Position numbers and translations under genes: made by a program. From Pteria penguin (Eukaryota; Mollusca; Bivalvia; Pterioida; Pteriidae), in NCBI GenBank assembly GCA_035048485.1, contig CM068588.1, positions 26,563,118-26,627,117 on the forward strand: a stretch of 64,000 nt of DNA, written 5' to 3'. Positions within the stretch are counted from its first letter, which is position 1, and every line of letters starts with the position of its first letter. The notes under the pieces were generated by a model. The model was not told where the DNA came from, made no database searches, and saw nothing but the letters and a program-made list of their open reading frames with translations. Below, one piece after another: positions 41,376 to 52,900 of the stretch.

Positions 41376-42324
41376 AAATAATAGTGCAAACATGCTAAAG
41401 AGATATTATCATGTATTAATTACTTATTACCCTATGCATCTTGTTGATTTTGAAATATTAAAACAATGCCTTTAAAGGAAGGAAATGAAATACGCGGCAG
41501 ATATACATATTTTAGGACCATTAAACTTTTAATTCTTCGTGCTAAAAACACATGTGTTATAAATATTTAGGTATTCCGCCCTAAGATTATCTCTGAACAA
41601 TATGTCCGAATGTCTAATGCAAAAAGAATACGGACACACAGAAAAATGTGGTCTTAACAAGACTTATACAAGCCAAATTCAGATGCCTCTGCCATTAATG
41701 AACAAACAGAGAGACGGGTCAAAAGTATTTCAAATTTCCTCGCAGATCATGCGAAATAACATTGTACAGGAAAGGTCACCACTACCAATCATCAAAGCAA
41801 TAGTATGACACTAAAAAGGAAACTCTTTACGAGCACTACACTACAAAGTATATACCTGTAACGATAATATTAAATAAAGAGATAATATTCATTGGCTCTG
41901 TTTCCCTGTGGCATACATACTAATGAATAACAGAGGACATTCATATATGCACGGATGTATGAAAGTTAGTGGTGAGAAAAGATTCTCGGAAGGATGAAAA
42001 GGATCCTGTTTGACCTACGTCAATTTGAATTTGAACTTATTTTTAACTACATTTTAAGCCAAGAGAGGCTATTCACATAAGTTTGTAGAAATTCCATGCC
42101 TATCTTATACAGAAAAAAACTCTTCAGCTGCAGGTTGACACATTTCTCATTTTATTCAATCAGCTGTAGAAGTGGAACCTAACATTCCCACTACACAGTT
42201 AAAATCATTCAAACCGGTGCTTTCTTCGTTACTTACACGAAAATAGATACATTAAATCATATTTCAAACACAAGAATATCTTTCTCATCCATAACTATAC
42301 CCATTATTGTTTGTTGTTGTAGTT

Positions 42325-42367
<43 letters not shown>

Positions 42368-43204
42368 AAATGTTGATATGATGACACATATTTATCAAAA
42401 TTCGCACCTAATGCACAAAATTGATATTCTCATATTAGTAAGTGCTTATTATTATTCCGATTCCCATAACAATGATGAAATAAAACAAATCACATTCGTT
42501 TCGTGCAATACACTTTTGCCCAATGTATTTCATCTAGGCAATAACTAGAAACAGATTTATGGCGTGCTTAGTCTTGACAAGAAATCGTATATTCTATAGA
42601 CAGTCTACATCAATAATCCAGACTCCCACATTACGATAATTCTTTATAGTGCCGTCCAATTGAGGGGAAATATAAATAATTCATATCTAGTATTAAAATA
42701 TTCATATCCATGCACGGATATTAGACAAATTCTCTGACATAAAGGAATAACTTCGTTCTGTTAATGATAGACTACAAGGAATTAAGAAAAATGATTGAAA
42801 ATTGATATTTTCATTCTTGGACACATTCAAAATCGAACTTTTGCAAAAGAGGATTCCGTCATTGTTAATATATATTCTTATTATTGTTTAAAACATCATG
42901 TAGATTTCAGAACTGAATACGCTGAAACTAAAATTTTCTGTATACATTCGCAAAATGAAAGTAATGCTGCAGGTCTTTCTCGGTATATATAAAGATCACA
43001 TCAAAGGTATCAATGGAAACGCCTCTGTGACCACGTGGGATAGCTGAAACACACTGTCGCCTCTCACACTTTCACTTCTACACTTGTATCAATTTATATC
43101 CTGGTATGCTATTTGGAAAGGTAAGTTAGAGGATCTGCTCGTATGGGATTTTTTGCCGGTAATACAGTTTCCTCAACAGCACGAATCAACATTTTAGAGA
43201 TATT
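41376..43204. other. No supported gene; (TC)n at 42327-42364
   Basis: AT-rich sequence with a perfect TC microsatellite of about 38 bp. No exon recognised. Confidence 0.5.
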
Positions 43205-43365
43205 ATCAGTGTTTCATATTTAGGGACAAACATACAAGAACACATTACAAAAATATTTGATTGTAGTGCAATTACGAAACCGACTTATATTAGGACGGTC
43301 ATTTAATTTGACAAAAGCCAAACAAATGGTGTGGTTAACCGGTTTTCGGGCCCATCTTAAGGATC
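43205..43365. repeat. Dispersed GATTGTGCTGC-family repeat, partial copy
   Basis: Shares CACATTACAAAAATATTTGA, TTAGGACGGTCATTT and TGGTGTGGTTAACCGGTTTT with the copies at 40980 and 52725. The right inverted end is missing. Confidence 0.75.
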
Positions 43366-43926
43366 CAATAATAATCTTGACTTCTATAATTTTTTATGTT
43401 TTATCTACTTTGCTTTCATGTTTGCCCAAGCATAAGTTGTGGTTCATCATATAACTGTAAACTACAGTGTAAGTCCTCATCATATAAAATCAATTTCAAC
43501 GATTCGGCTTTGTGGATTGCTAAAGAGACTTTATTTATCGAAATGTAATCAGCTTTTTCATTACATTACCGCATGTATCACTCTTAATGGATAAATATGC
43601 CATAAATTGCATATCATGATATCGAAACCTAATTACATTAATGTACCCCTACCGGACTCGTTGCCATTTTGACTTTTCAATTGTCGGGTTAGAGCCTCAA
43701 GACTGCCCCATTTACCTCTTGAGGCCAAAGCGAACACGTTCTGTAAAATGCTTTTCTGAATTCTCAGTATCACATCTTTATTTCAATTTATGTTAACTCT
43801 TACTGTTTCTATAAAAATGTGAAGAAGATGGATAAATCCAAACCATAAGTCCGAAAATACTTTATAAATCCCAATAATAAATCTGGCATTATCCACTTCC
43901 AAATTTTATAACACAATATGAAATAA

Positions 43927-44199
43927 TCATCAGCAGCCAATTGTCACCTGACCTTGGGAACTTCTGACTACTTTTTTCATATTTGGAACGATTTGGAAGC
44001 GGGTTATGCAAAATTGATTGGAACTTATATAGGATCAATTACAGAAAAAGTACAAGTTTATCATCAATTTTCATTATCAGCTGCATCATATGGTTGTAAT
44101 GACCATATTGATAGTATTGGAAATCTTACAAGTCATCGATGTCGGTCAGTAAGTGTCATGCGTTTGTTTGATAATACACCAAGAAGACGTCGAAGTTAG
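43927..44199 (+). pseudogene. Unidentified coding-like segment (about 90 codons)
   Basis: An open frame bounded by TAA at 43924 and TAG at 44197, with a protein-like composition. Recognisable short pieces are IWNDLEAGYAKLIGTYIGS, ITEKVQVYHQFSLSAASYG and an Arg-rich end (TPRRRRS). There is no start codon at the left and no convincing splice pair. It lies just upstream of the retroelement at 44300-46900, so it may be part of that element, an old exon, or a retrocopy. I do not recognise the family. Confidence 0.35.
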
Positions 44200-44299
44200 G
44201 TAAACGAAAATAAAATAGGCCTGAGATCCATAACATCTCCTTCGATGGCTTTATACCATTTATCAAAGTTCAGGTCCTCATTATATTCGTACTAAGCTT

Positions 44300-46900
44300 T
44301 ATTCGCTACCTTTACCAAAGCTACATGAGTTGTACGAAGCCACGCGAAACTTACATTTCACCGAATCTGGAATCCAGAATATCGACCCCAAGGTATTATC
44401 TTGGACATCTCCAGTAACAGACATTTTCAAGCCGTCCATTCAGACAGGCATGTAAATGGCAATGAAAAGCTTAAAGTATTTTTTTGCAAATAAGGTAATT
44501 GACGGATTTAATTTAAGTAACATTTTGAATCATGTCTGTTAAAGGTAATATCCCTCCATACTTCAAATGAGGGAGTCGCCTTGTATTTCCTATAAATATA
44601 CACCAACAGTTGTTTCCACAATCTTCAACTATAAACAAAATTTAAAATGTGTAGATCTGGAAGACTTTCATAACCCTATTGAGTGTTCATGTTCCTCCTC
44701 TGAGTTTAAATACAATCCATGTGGTCATGTTGTGATAGGAGATCTCCATATTGTTCGCAATAAAAAATCTTACACATCTTTTAAGTAAAGGCCCAAAATA
44801 TAGAGAGCCACAGTCATTTACATGGCGTCAAAATTTTGATATTATTATGAACTCATGTGAAGAGTATGCCGGACGTTGGGCTAATAGAGAGAAGGTTGAC
44901 ACTCTTTCTGAATGGCTGAAGTCGATCAGAAGTCTGCTAAAGAAAAGAATACGAAGAGTTTGCCATTTCTTCAAGAACAAACACTATTCTATATTTCGTG
45001 ACCCCAGTGTCGTTAGAAAACTTTCTCGACTTCACGAAAATTTCATTATTGTTCCTGCTGATAAGGTAGCTAATAATTGTACTTTCGTATGTAAGACATA
45101 TTAGATTAAATAGCATATAGAAGAGCTTGGTCTTCATTCAACGCCTGGTAATCCAACTAACACAGTTACAAATTTGTCTCATTCTGAGGTCTTGGATAAT
45201 CACAAGTCAGTTTTCAGTTCATTCGGTATAACTACCAATGAATCTGATCTCGAGCTACCATGCCTTTTTTGGATTCCAAAGATGCATAAAACTCCATGTA
45301 AGCATCAATTTATAGCTGGATCTTCCAAGTGTTCCACCAAGCCTCTTTCAATATCACTCACCAAAATTTTAACAGAAATCAAACATGGTCTTCAGAAATA
45401 CTGCTATACTGCTTACTCGAGAAGCGAAATCAATTAGATGTGGATCCTAAAGAATTCTAAAGAATTTCTAGAGCACTTAAAATCTCCTATTTTCAATAAT
45501 GTCACTAACATAAAATCTTTTGACTTTTCGACTCCTTATACAACCATTCCTCATCAAAAACTTAAGAAAAGAATAACATCAATTATTCAAAACGCCTTCT
45601 TTAACAAAAAGGGAATTCGCAGGTATACGTATCTCGTTTAGGCCACAACGACACATATTTTGTAAAGGAACAGTCTGATTCAAGCAGCAAGTATACAGAA
45701 AAAGAGATCATCCAAATGTTAGAATTTCTTATAGATAATATTTTTGTAATATTTGGTGGGAAAGTGTTCCAACAGATTGTTGGCATTCCGATGGGTACTA
45801 ATTTCGAGCCTCACCTGGCCGACATATATTTGTACTCTTACGAAGCAGAATTCATACAGCCTCTGCTCTCTAAAGGCAATAAACAATTAGCGTCTCGGTT
45901 CAACTTTACATACAGATACATCAAAGACGTTTGTCGATTAACAACCATGTATTTAAGGATCACATCAACATCATATATCCTAAGGAACTCGGGATAAAAG
46001 ATACACTGAGACTGCATCTTCTGCTTCATACCTCGATATACTCCTATCAATTAGTGACAATGGTTCATTAGTGACCTCTCTCTATGACAAACATGACGAT
46101 TTCAATTTCATTATTACCAACTTCCCTTTTCTGAGTAGCAGCATACCGTCCTCTCCCGCATATGGCATCTTCATTTCACAACTTATACGCTATGCCAGGG
46201 CACGCTCTAAATACAAAAATTTCGTCCTGAGAGCGAGGCTTCTTGCCATGAAACTACTCTCACAAGGATATATTGAGAAACGTTTGAAACTATCACCGAT
46301 ATTTTGGGACCTGACCATACAAACTAAACATCTTAACTTTTTGACTATACTTGATTTGACAAAATACGTATATATACAGGCATTTGTCCACGTGCATTTC
46401 TGATGCCGGAATTTCAGTTAAACAACTTATGATGCCTTGAATAGGAAAATTTGACCTCGTGTTCTTGTCTGCTTCATGTGTTCATACGTATATATTTATT
46501 ATTTACTTCCTAGACTTGAAAAGTTGTTGCAGGACTTTTGCGACGACGAGTGTTGCATGCAACCAGGGGCGCTTACTCATCCCGGGCATCTGGTCTCACC
46601 TCGATTTTATTGGGTTAACATTTGTCTGAATATGACACTATACAGGATATTGTCCTTTTATCCCATGGACTATGAGATTATGGTTTAAACTTCGGTACTT
46701 CTTCGTTTTTTACTTTTACTAATTGTTAACTGCGACTACGGCTATACCGTTGCTACTTAATGTTACTATGAATTATAACAATTTGCATTGCCCTATGATA
46801 TCACGGCGGGTGTGGTGAGTCAGCTGAAGATACTTCCATGGCAACTTATATCACCACTGGTTTTTCCAAGGGTCCGTGATAGCCAGTATCTCTATTTGTT
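44300..46900 (+). mobile_element. Degenerate Penelope-type retroelement, copy 1
   Basis: Broken frames in order carry pieces of one reverse-transcriptase polyprotein: GFNLSNIL and IPPYF near 44500-44560; ECSCSSSEFKYNPCGHVVIG near 44690; VPADKVANN near 45050; LPCLFWIPKMHKTPCKHQF near 45260; FDFSTPYTTIPHQKL near 45520; IVGIPMGTNFEPHLADIY near 45780; RYIKDV near 45920. The usual YxDD motif is YIKD, so a catalytic aspartate is lost, and several frameshifts and stops divide the frame. The 3' part (46560-46870) has the CAGGGGCGCTTACTC and CATCTGGTCTCACCTC motifs shared with copy 2. Class assignment to Penelope-like elements is from memory of the protein type. The copy is inactive. Confidence 0.8.
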
Positions 46901-47644
46901 TTGTATTAAAAGTGTACCTTTTTCACTATCTTAGCATTATAATTCTGCTGAAGCCTAGCAATTGATCACAACATGCAATTTATTTTACGCTGCAAGTATT
47001 TATCAAATGAAAACTTCAATTCTAATCATAAGATAAGTGTAAACATCTGCATTCCAGTGGCACAGTATCCCAAATAGGTCTAATTAAGATGAAATGAGAT
47101 AGCAATCAGTTGTTTCATTGAGGCTCAAAGACCAATGCTTGACACTGTATTTCTTCCATCAGGACAGAACTTTGACCGGCACCTCAATTATATAAAACGA
47201 AAATCAATAATCCCAGAAGAATCATAATCAACCATGTTTCTGTACCTAAATGTAATAAAAGAAATATAACTACAAACCCAGGCTTCGGTGAACGGCATTA
47301 GGTAACTCTGTCACCGACATTTGACAGTAACACAAGAACGCCTGCCATAATTACCGCAACCAAGATACAAACTAGCCAGATTTGGCGAGGCTTCAGTGAA
47401 CTCGAGCTCTCTGTCATCGACTTTTGACAGTAGCTCTAGTACACCATTCAACGTGACCACAAGCTTGATGCAAACCATCCAGACTTCAGAGACTTCGGTG
47501 TACCCCCGCGCATTAGGTCACTCCGCCATCGGTTTTGACATTTACACTAGCACACTTTTCAAAGTGACCACAACCCAGATTCTACCAAGCCACACCTCGC
47601 CAGGTTACCGTCACTTTCAAAGAAGCGCATTAACCCACTCTGTC
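46901..47644. other. No supported gene
   Basis: Unique AT-rich sequence. At 47280-47640 words such as GGCGAGGCTTC, CTCTGTCATCGACTTTTGAC and GTGACCACAA recur loosely, suggesting a very old repeat. Confidence 0.45.
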
Positions 47645-48815
47645 ATCTATATTACTGATTAGACCACTGTCATCCAGACCCTATATTACTGATTAACACA
47701 CTCTGTCATCCAGACCCTATATTGCTGATTAGCGTGCTCTGCCATCCAGACCCTTTATTACTGATTAGTTTGCTATGTCATCCATACCCTATATTACTGA
47801 TTAGCCCACGCTGTGATCCAGACCCTATATTACTGATTAGCTTACTCTGTGATCCAGACCCTATATTACTGATTAGCTTACTCTGTGATCCAGACCCTTT
47901 ATTACTGATTAACCCACTCTGTCATGCAGACCCTATATTACTGATTAGACCACTCTGTCATCCAAACCTTATATTACTGACTAACCCACTCTGTCATCCA
48001 GACCCTATATTACTGATTAGACCACTTTGTCATCCAGATCCTATATTGCTGAATAACACACTCTGTCATCCAGATCCTATATTACTGATTGGCCTACTCA
48101 GTCATTCAAACCCTTTATTGCTGATTAATCCACTCTGTCATCCAGACCCTATATTACTGATTAACCCACTCTGTCATCCAGACCCTATATTGCTGATTAT
48201 CACACTCTGTCATCCAGCCCCTATATCACTGATTAGACCACTCTGTCATCCAGACCCTGCATTACTGATTAGCTTGCTATGTCATCCAGACCCTGTATTA
48301 CTGATTAACCCACTCTGTCATCCAGACCCTATATTACTGATTAACCCACTCTGTCATCCAGACCCTATATTACTGATTAGCCCACTTTGGCATCCTAACC
48401 CTTTATTACTGATTAACCCACTCTGTCATCCAGACCCTATATCACTGATTAGCTTGCTATGTGATCCAGACCCTGTATTACTGATTAGCTTGCTATGTCA
48501 TCCAGACCCTATATTACTGATTAACCCACTCTGTCATCCAGACCCTATATCACTGATTAGCCCACTCTGTCATCCAGACCCTTTATTACTGATTAACACA
48601 CTCTGTCAGCCAGACCCTATATTACTGATTAACACACTCTGTCATCCAGACCCTATATTGCTGATTAACCCACTCTGTCATCCAAACCCTATATTACTGA
48701 TTAATCCACTTTGTCATCCAGATCCTATATTACTGATAAGACCACTTTGTCATCCAGACCTTTTATTATTGATTAGACCACTTTTTCACCCAGACCCTAT
48801 ATTACTGAGAATGTG
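47645..48815. repeat. 36-bp minisatellite
   Basis: About 32 units of exactly 36 bp: CACTCTGTCATCCAGACCCT then ATATTACTGATTAACC. Indels between units are absent, so a frame of 380 codons (47722-48864) stays open, reading LLINPLCHPDPI per unit. There is no promoter, splice or domain evidence for a gene. Confidence 0.96.
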
Positions 48816-48864
48816 GGACTATAATCAGACTGACCAAATTAATATAGTTGATGATGTAGATTGA

Positions 48865-49948
48865 TTTAAGGAGGTTTATGGAATCCGCAGACATTCCTGA
48901 TATTCCCTGGGATGGAATATGAATTCATTAAATGTTAATATTGCCATGCATTTTATTGTTTTGTTTTTAATCATATCCCATCAGCCTCTAATCATTATTA
49001 AACCCGTGAGAAATGCATCACCAATAAACGATGCTTATATAATTAATAATTAGGCATAAAACTGTTTTGCGTTACGTAATATTATTATGGTCTACAAAAT
49101 GAAATGCATGAAATCATTTATTCAGTAGAAGAATGATGTAATGTCCCATTCAAATAAGTTTTAGGGTATTGCACATTTTCGTGTTGAATTGCCAACTTAA
49201 CAAGTTGTAAATTAATACAGTATGAATTGAATCGAAAGAACTACACGATAAGAAACTTTACAGAAAGTGCAGATCGACACAATTTTTGTTTACTCAGCAT
49301 ACAACACTGACAGTGTAAAGCTATGACAACATAAATATAATAGACACCATAAATACGTGATATTGTGAAGACATCAATATCTTAAATGTTTACCAGTCGT
49401 CCTCTAGAAGATTCCATTATAATTTACGTATTTGATTAAACTGTTGTTCGATAACTGAATTGAATTTGAGTATTTCTCATCTCCGGAGAAGCTGTATTCA
49501 ATTTTCTTCTTTGTGTTTCATTTCAATTATAAAAAAGGGACGAGTAATACATCAAAGTAGTACTGTTTAGCATTTCATGACAATGAACTATATATTTTAC
49601 TAACTTCACTTAGTTCCACTAATATTAAGAAATATAAATGTAAATAACATCTCTTATATTTCATATATATGAGTAACAGCAACGGGTTAAACTGATTGAT
49701 TCTGATAGACCTAGTAAATCCTTATTGCTTTAAGCAATGCTAATGTTGAAATCGCTATGCGAATATCCGAATTGAAGTTTCAAAAAATACTATATAGTGA
49801 TGTAAAATAATTTAAATAAATATTTTTAAACTGGAATTTTTATCTCCTAATCAGTTATGATAATGATTGTATGACAATACAGATGGCAGTGCAGATAAGC
49901 CGAGAGTGAAGTAACAAAATGACAGACACGTACCCACATGTTACTCAC
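48865..49948. other. Downstream flank of the last detected synapsin exon; no exon found
   Basis: AT-rich sequence on the 3' side of synapsin. I searched the minus strand for the next expected synapsin segment (VVVK.GHAHSGMGK) and did not see it here. Confidence 0.5.
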
Positions 49949-52900
49949 CATTTCTCTGTGATTTGGATAATAAGCTTGTTCTATTAAAGGGAAATTTTCT
50001 CTACCTAACTTCTTTTGTATCCTAATTAATTGTGAAAACTGAAAGAGAATGACAAGAATGACAAGTAAGATGATCTAATCAAATATATATTAATAGTCGT
50101 AGACTGAGATATCCGTAGATTTCAATAGGAAACATAGAAAATAATATAGAACAGTGAATAGGTTTCACGTTTGACCTTTGGAGTAGGACGGGTAAACCAT
50201 TTTCCTTTATCAATGTCCGGTTCCATTGACCTTTTTTCTTTTTACTCTGAAATCGATAAGCTTCATCTTCCGGAAGCCAATCAATCTTTGAACGAACGGA
50301 ACATGTTCACAGCTATCGATTTCCATTTCCTTCGAACACAATCAAATGTCATGAAAAAATCTCAGCTTATCTTGCAATTATGCTTTGTTCTAAAACTGTT
50401 TTGGTTTTAAGTTATATATCTAAAAATCATGTTAATCCTCTAACTTACACATCTAATATAAAATGAGAAAATGGTAGCTAGATGGAATACCCACCACCCA
50501 TGGTCGATCTTGGAAATTATAAATGGAATGCAAAGAGTTAATACTTGGGATTCCTCCATATTGAAAACCTATTAATATATTTTTCCAGTCCTCTCCTGCA
50601 TCCCTTACATTTTGACGAATCAGCAGAAAATCAGGTTTGAAAGATCTGAAATAATAAATATGACATATGAATAGAAAAGCCAACATTAGAATCAGAACCT
50701 GAAGAGTAGGAAGCAAAGTAAGAGATATACATATAATATATTGGGTCAACACAATGTCTAAATCACAGAGTAGCTTTACATAAAAGCAATATAAAACTCT
50801 CACAAAACCGAGTGTTGTTTGTGAGCAAACACCTTCACCATTGTAGTAATGGCAAATTTAAGGTTATGCCTATATACTTAACAGACAACTATTCAATCAT
50901 TACGATCAAAGAGCAATATTTCATCAACAAATGTAAACCTTTCCTTAACAAAACATAGCATCATCCCACGTAGTGGAATGAAATATTATATCAGATGCTT
51001 TTGTTAAAATACTTACTATATACTTTATGTGATATTCTACTGTTATCATTATTATCTAAGAATATGTGTATATATACTTGCTTGTTGTATTATCATGCAT
51101 CATTACCTGAAGAGGCTCATAATGCCGAAACACGTGTAGTAATGGAGTAAAATAAATAAGCTTTGAAGACAAAGTTCTTATTTTTTGAATAAATATAATA
51201 TATAATATACATATAAATAATTATATGTATATATGAAGTGCAAGTACCGTGTTCAAAATTATTTCTGTTGAAATTGTGTAAGACTTCAACATATAATATA
51301 TAGCACTCATTGGAAGTGTATGGTCCATTGGCTATGGTATCAACCAAATGTCAGTAGTATGCTTATTGAATCTTAGATTAATGTTCCTCTCATTATGCTA
51401 AAAAGCAAGTGGTAGTTAGAGATCTATAATGAATATAGAGGGATATAATCATATATTAATTTAGTGCATCATGTACGGAATGAAGTATCCTAGGGAATCT
51501 ATGTTCCACTAACTATTTTATCATTCAAGTTGCAGAGGACTGTGTGTTCAATAAGATACCACTGTTATGTGTAATACCCTAGAATCAGTCTACTAGGCGT
51601 AGTATCTTTAAATAAATCATCCAGGCGTAATGCCTGTGGATAAAAAACTATGTATAATATATACATAAAATAACACTACTCAGTATTATACAATAAATTA
51701 ACAAACTATATATAATACCTTAGATGACAACTGTGCGATACCATAAAATAACACTACTATTTGTAATATCCTAAGGAAAAGATAAAAGCATCTGATTCAG
51801 CCTTATAACGGAAGTCACAACAGAAATGCACTCTTAACAATGTGATTATCTAAAAAAAAACACACAGAACATCACAAACATTTTCGAATAAAGTGCAGTT
51901 GCAATACTGACTTAAGACGGTCGACTGATATGACAGCAGTCAATCAATTGGTGTGATTAACCAGTTTACGAACCCATCTTCCCACTCACCACAAAAGTAG
52001 TATAAGCAAAGGGCACAAATTTTTATTATTTTAACATAAGTCATATGATTGCTTACCTTACAACTTTAGTTCCACTTCGTACAACTTGAATATCTACCAT
52101 CGTACCAGTATCAGAATAAGACGCTAAATTGATCTCCTTGAATTCTGCCTACAAAAACAACCATATACAGAATCTACTTAAATTGTAAGAATATCATAGA
52201 TTTATTTTGAATTTCGATAAAGTGTCATTAATTGTGACCCAGATTTCATATATTTCATCATACACCAATAAGTCCGCATAAACGGAGTTAAAGTTTAAGA
52301 AATGAAAGAAAGTCTTCGGCAAACCAGAATAATGAAGAAATTGTGTTCTATATTTGTGGTCGGCAACCAATTGGAAAATTTGTTTTTTAAATTTGCTGAC
52401 AATTACAGAATTGAAATTTTATTCTGAAATTTCTTTTTTTTTTTCATTAGCCAGAATGACCTCTGAACCTAAGCCGACAGAGTTACTATTGCCTTTGTTT
52501 GTTGAATGTTGACCTATGTGGTCAATTCAATTCCGTAATAAACTTACTTTTCAAATATTCTAGTTTTTCACTGTTTCGTGTCTTATGCATCACTACTGAA
52601 GCGTTAGTCATCGAAACGCACATATGATGCACTAATTCAGTGCGGGTATATATGTTCCTATGTGCACACTTCGACAATTGAAGGTCAAATCTCCAAAACA
52701 AAAACACAATTAAAGAGAAAACAGAAGGCATCTGACAGTATGACATAAATCACCAAGGTCCTGCACACAAAATGATAATAGTAGAATATACACGGAACGA
52801 CATTACAAAAATATTTAATTGTGCTGCGGTTACGATACCGACTTAGGACGGTTAACTGAATTAAGAAACGTCATTCAATTGGTGTGGTTAGCCGGTATAG

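Noticed and set aside
49081..49200. Possible next synapsin exon (MGH-like word on the minus strand)
   Set aside because: AATGTCCCATTC translates to a short MGH, but the following residues (YII) do not match the conserved GHAHSGMGK and no splice pair fits.
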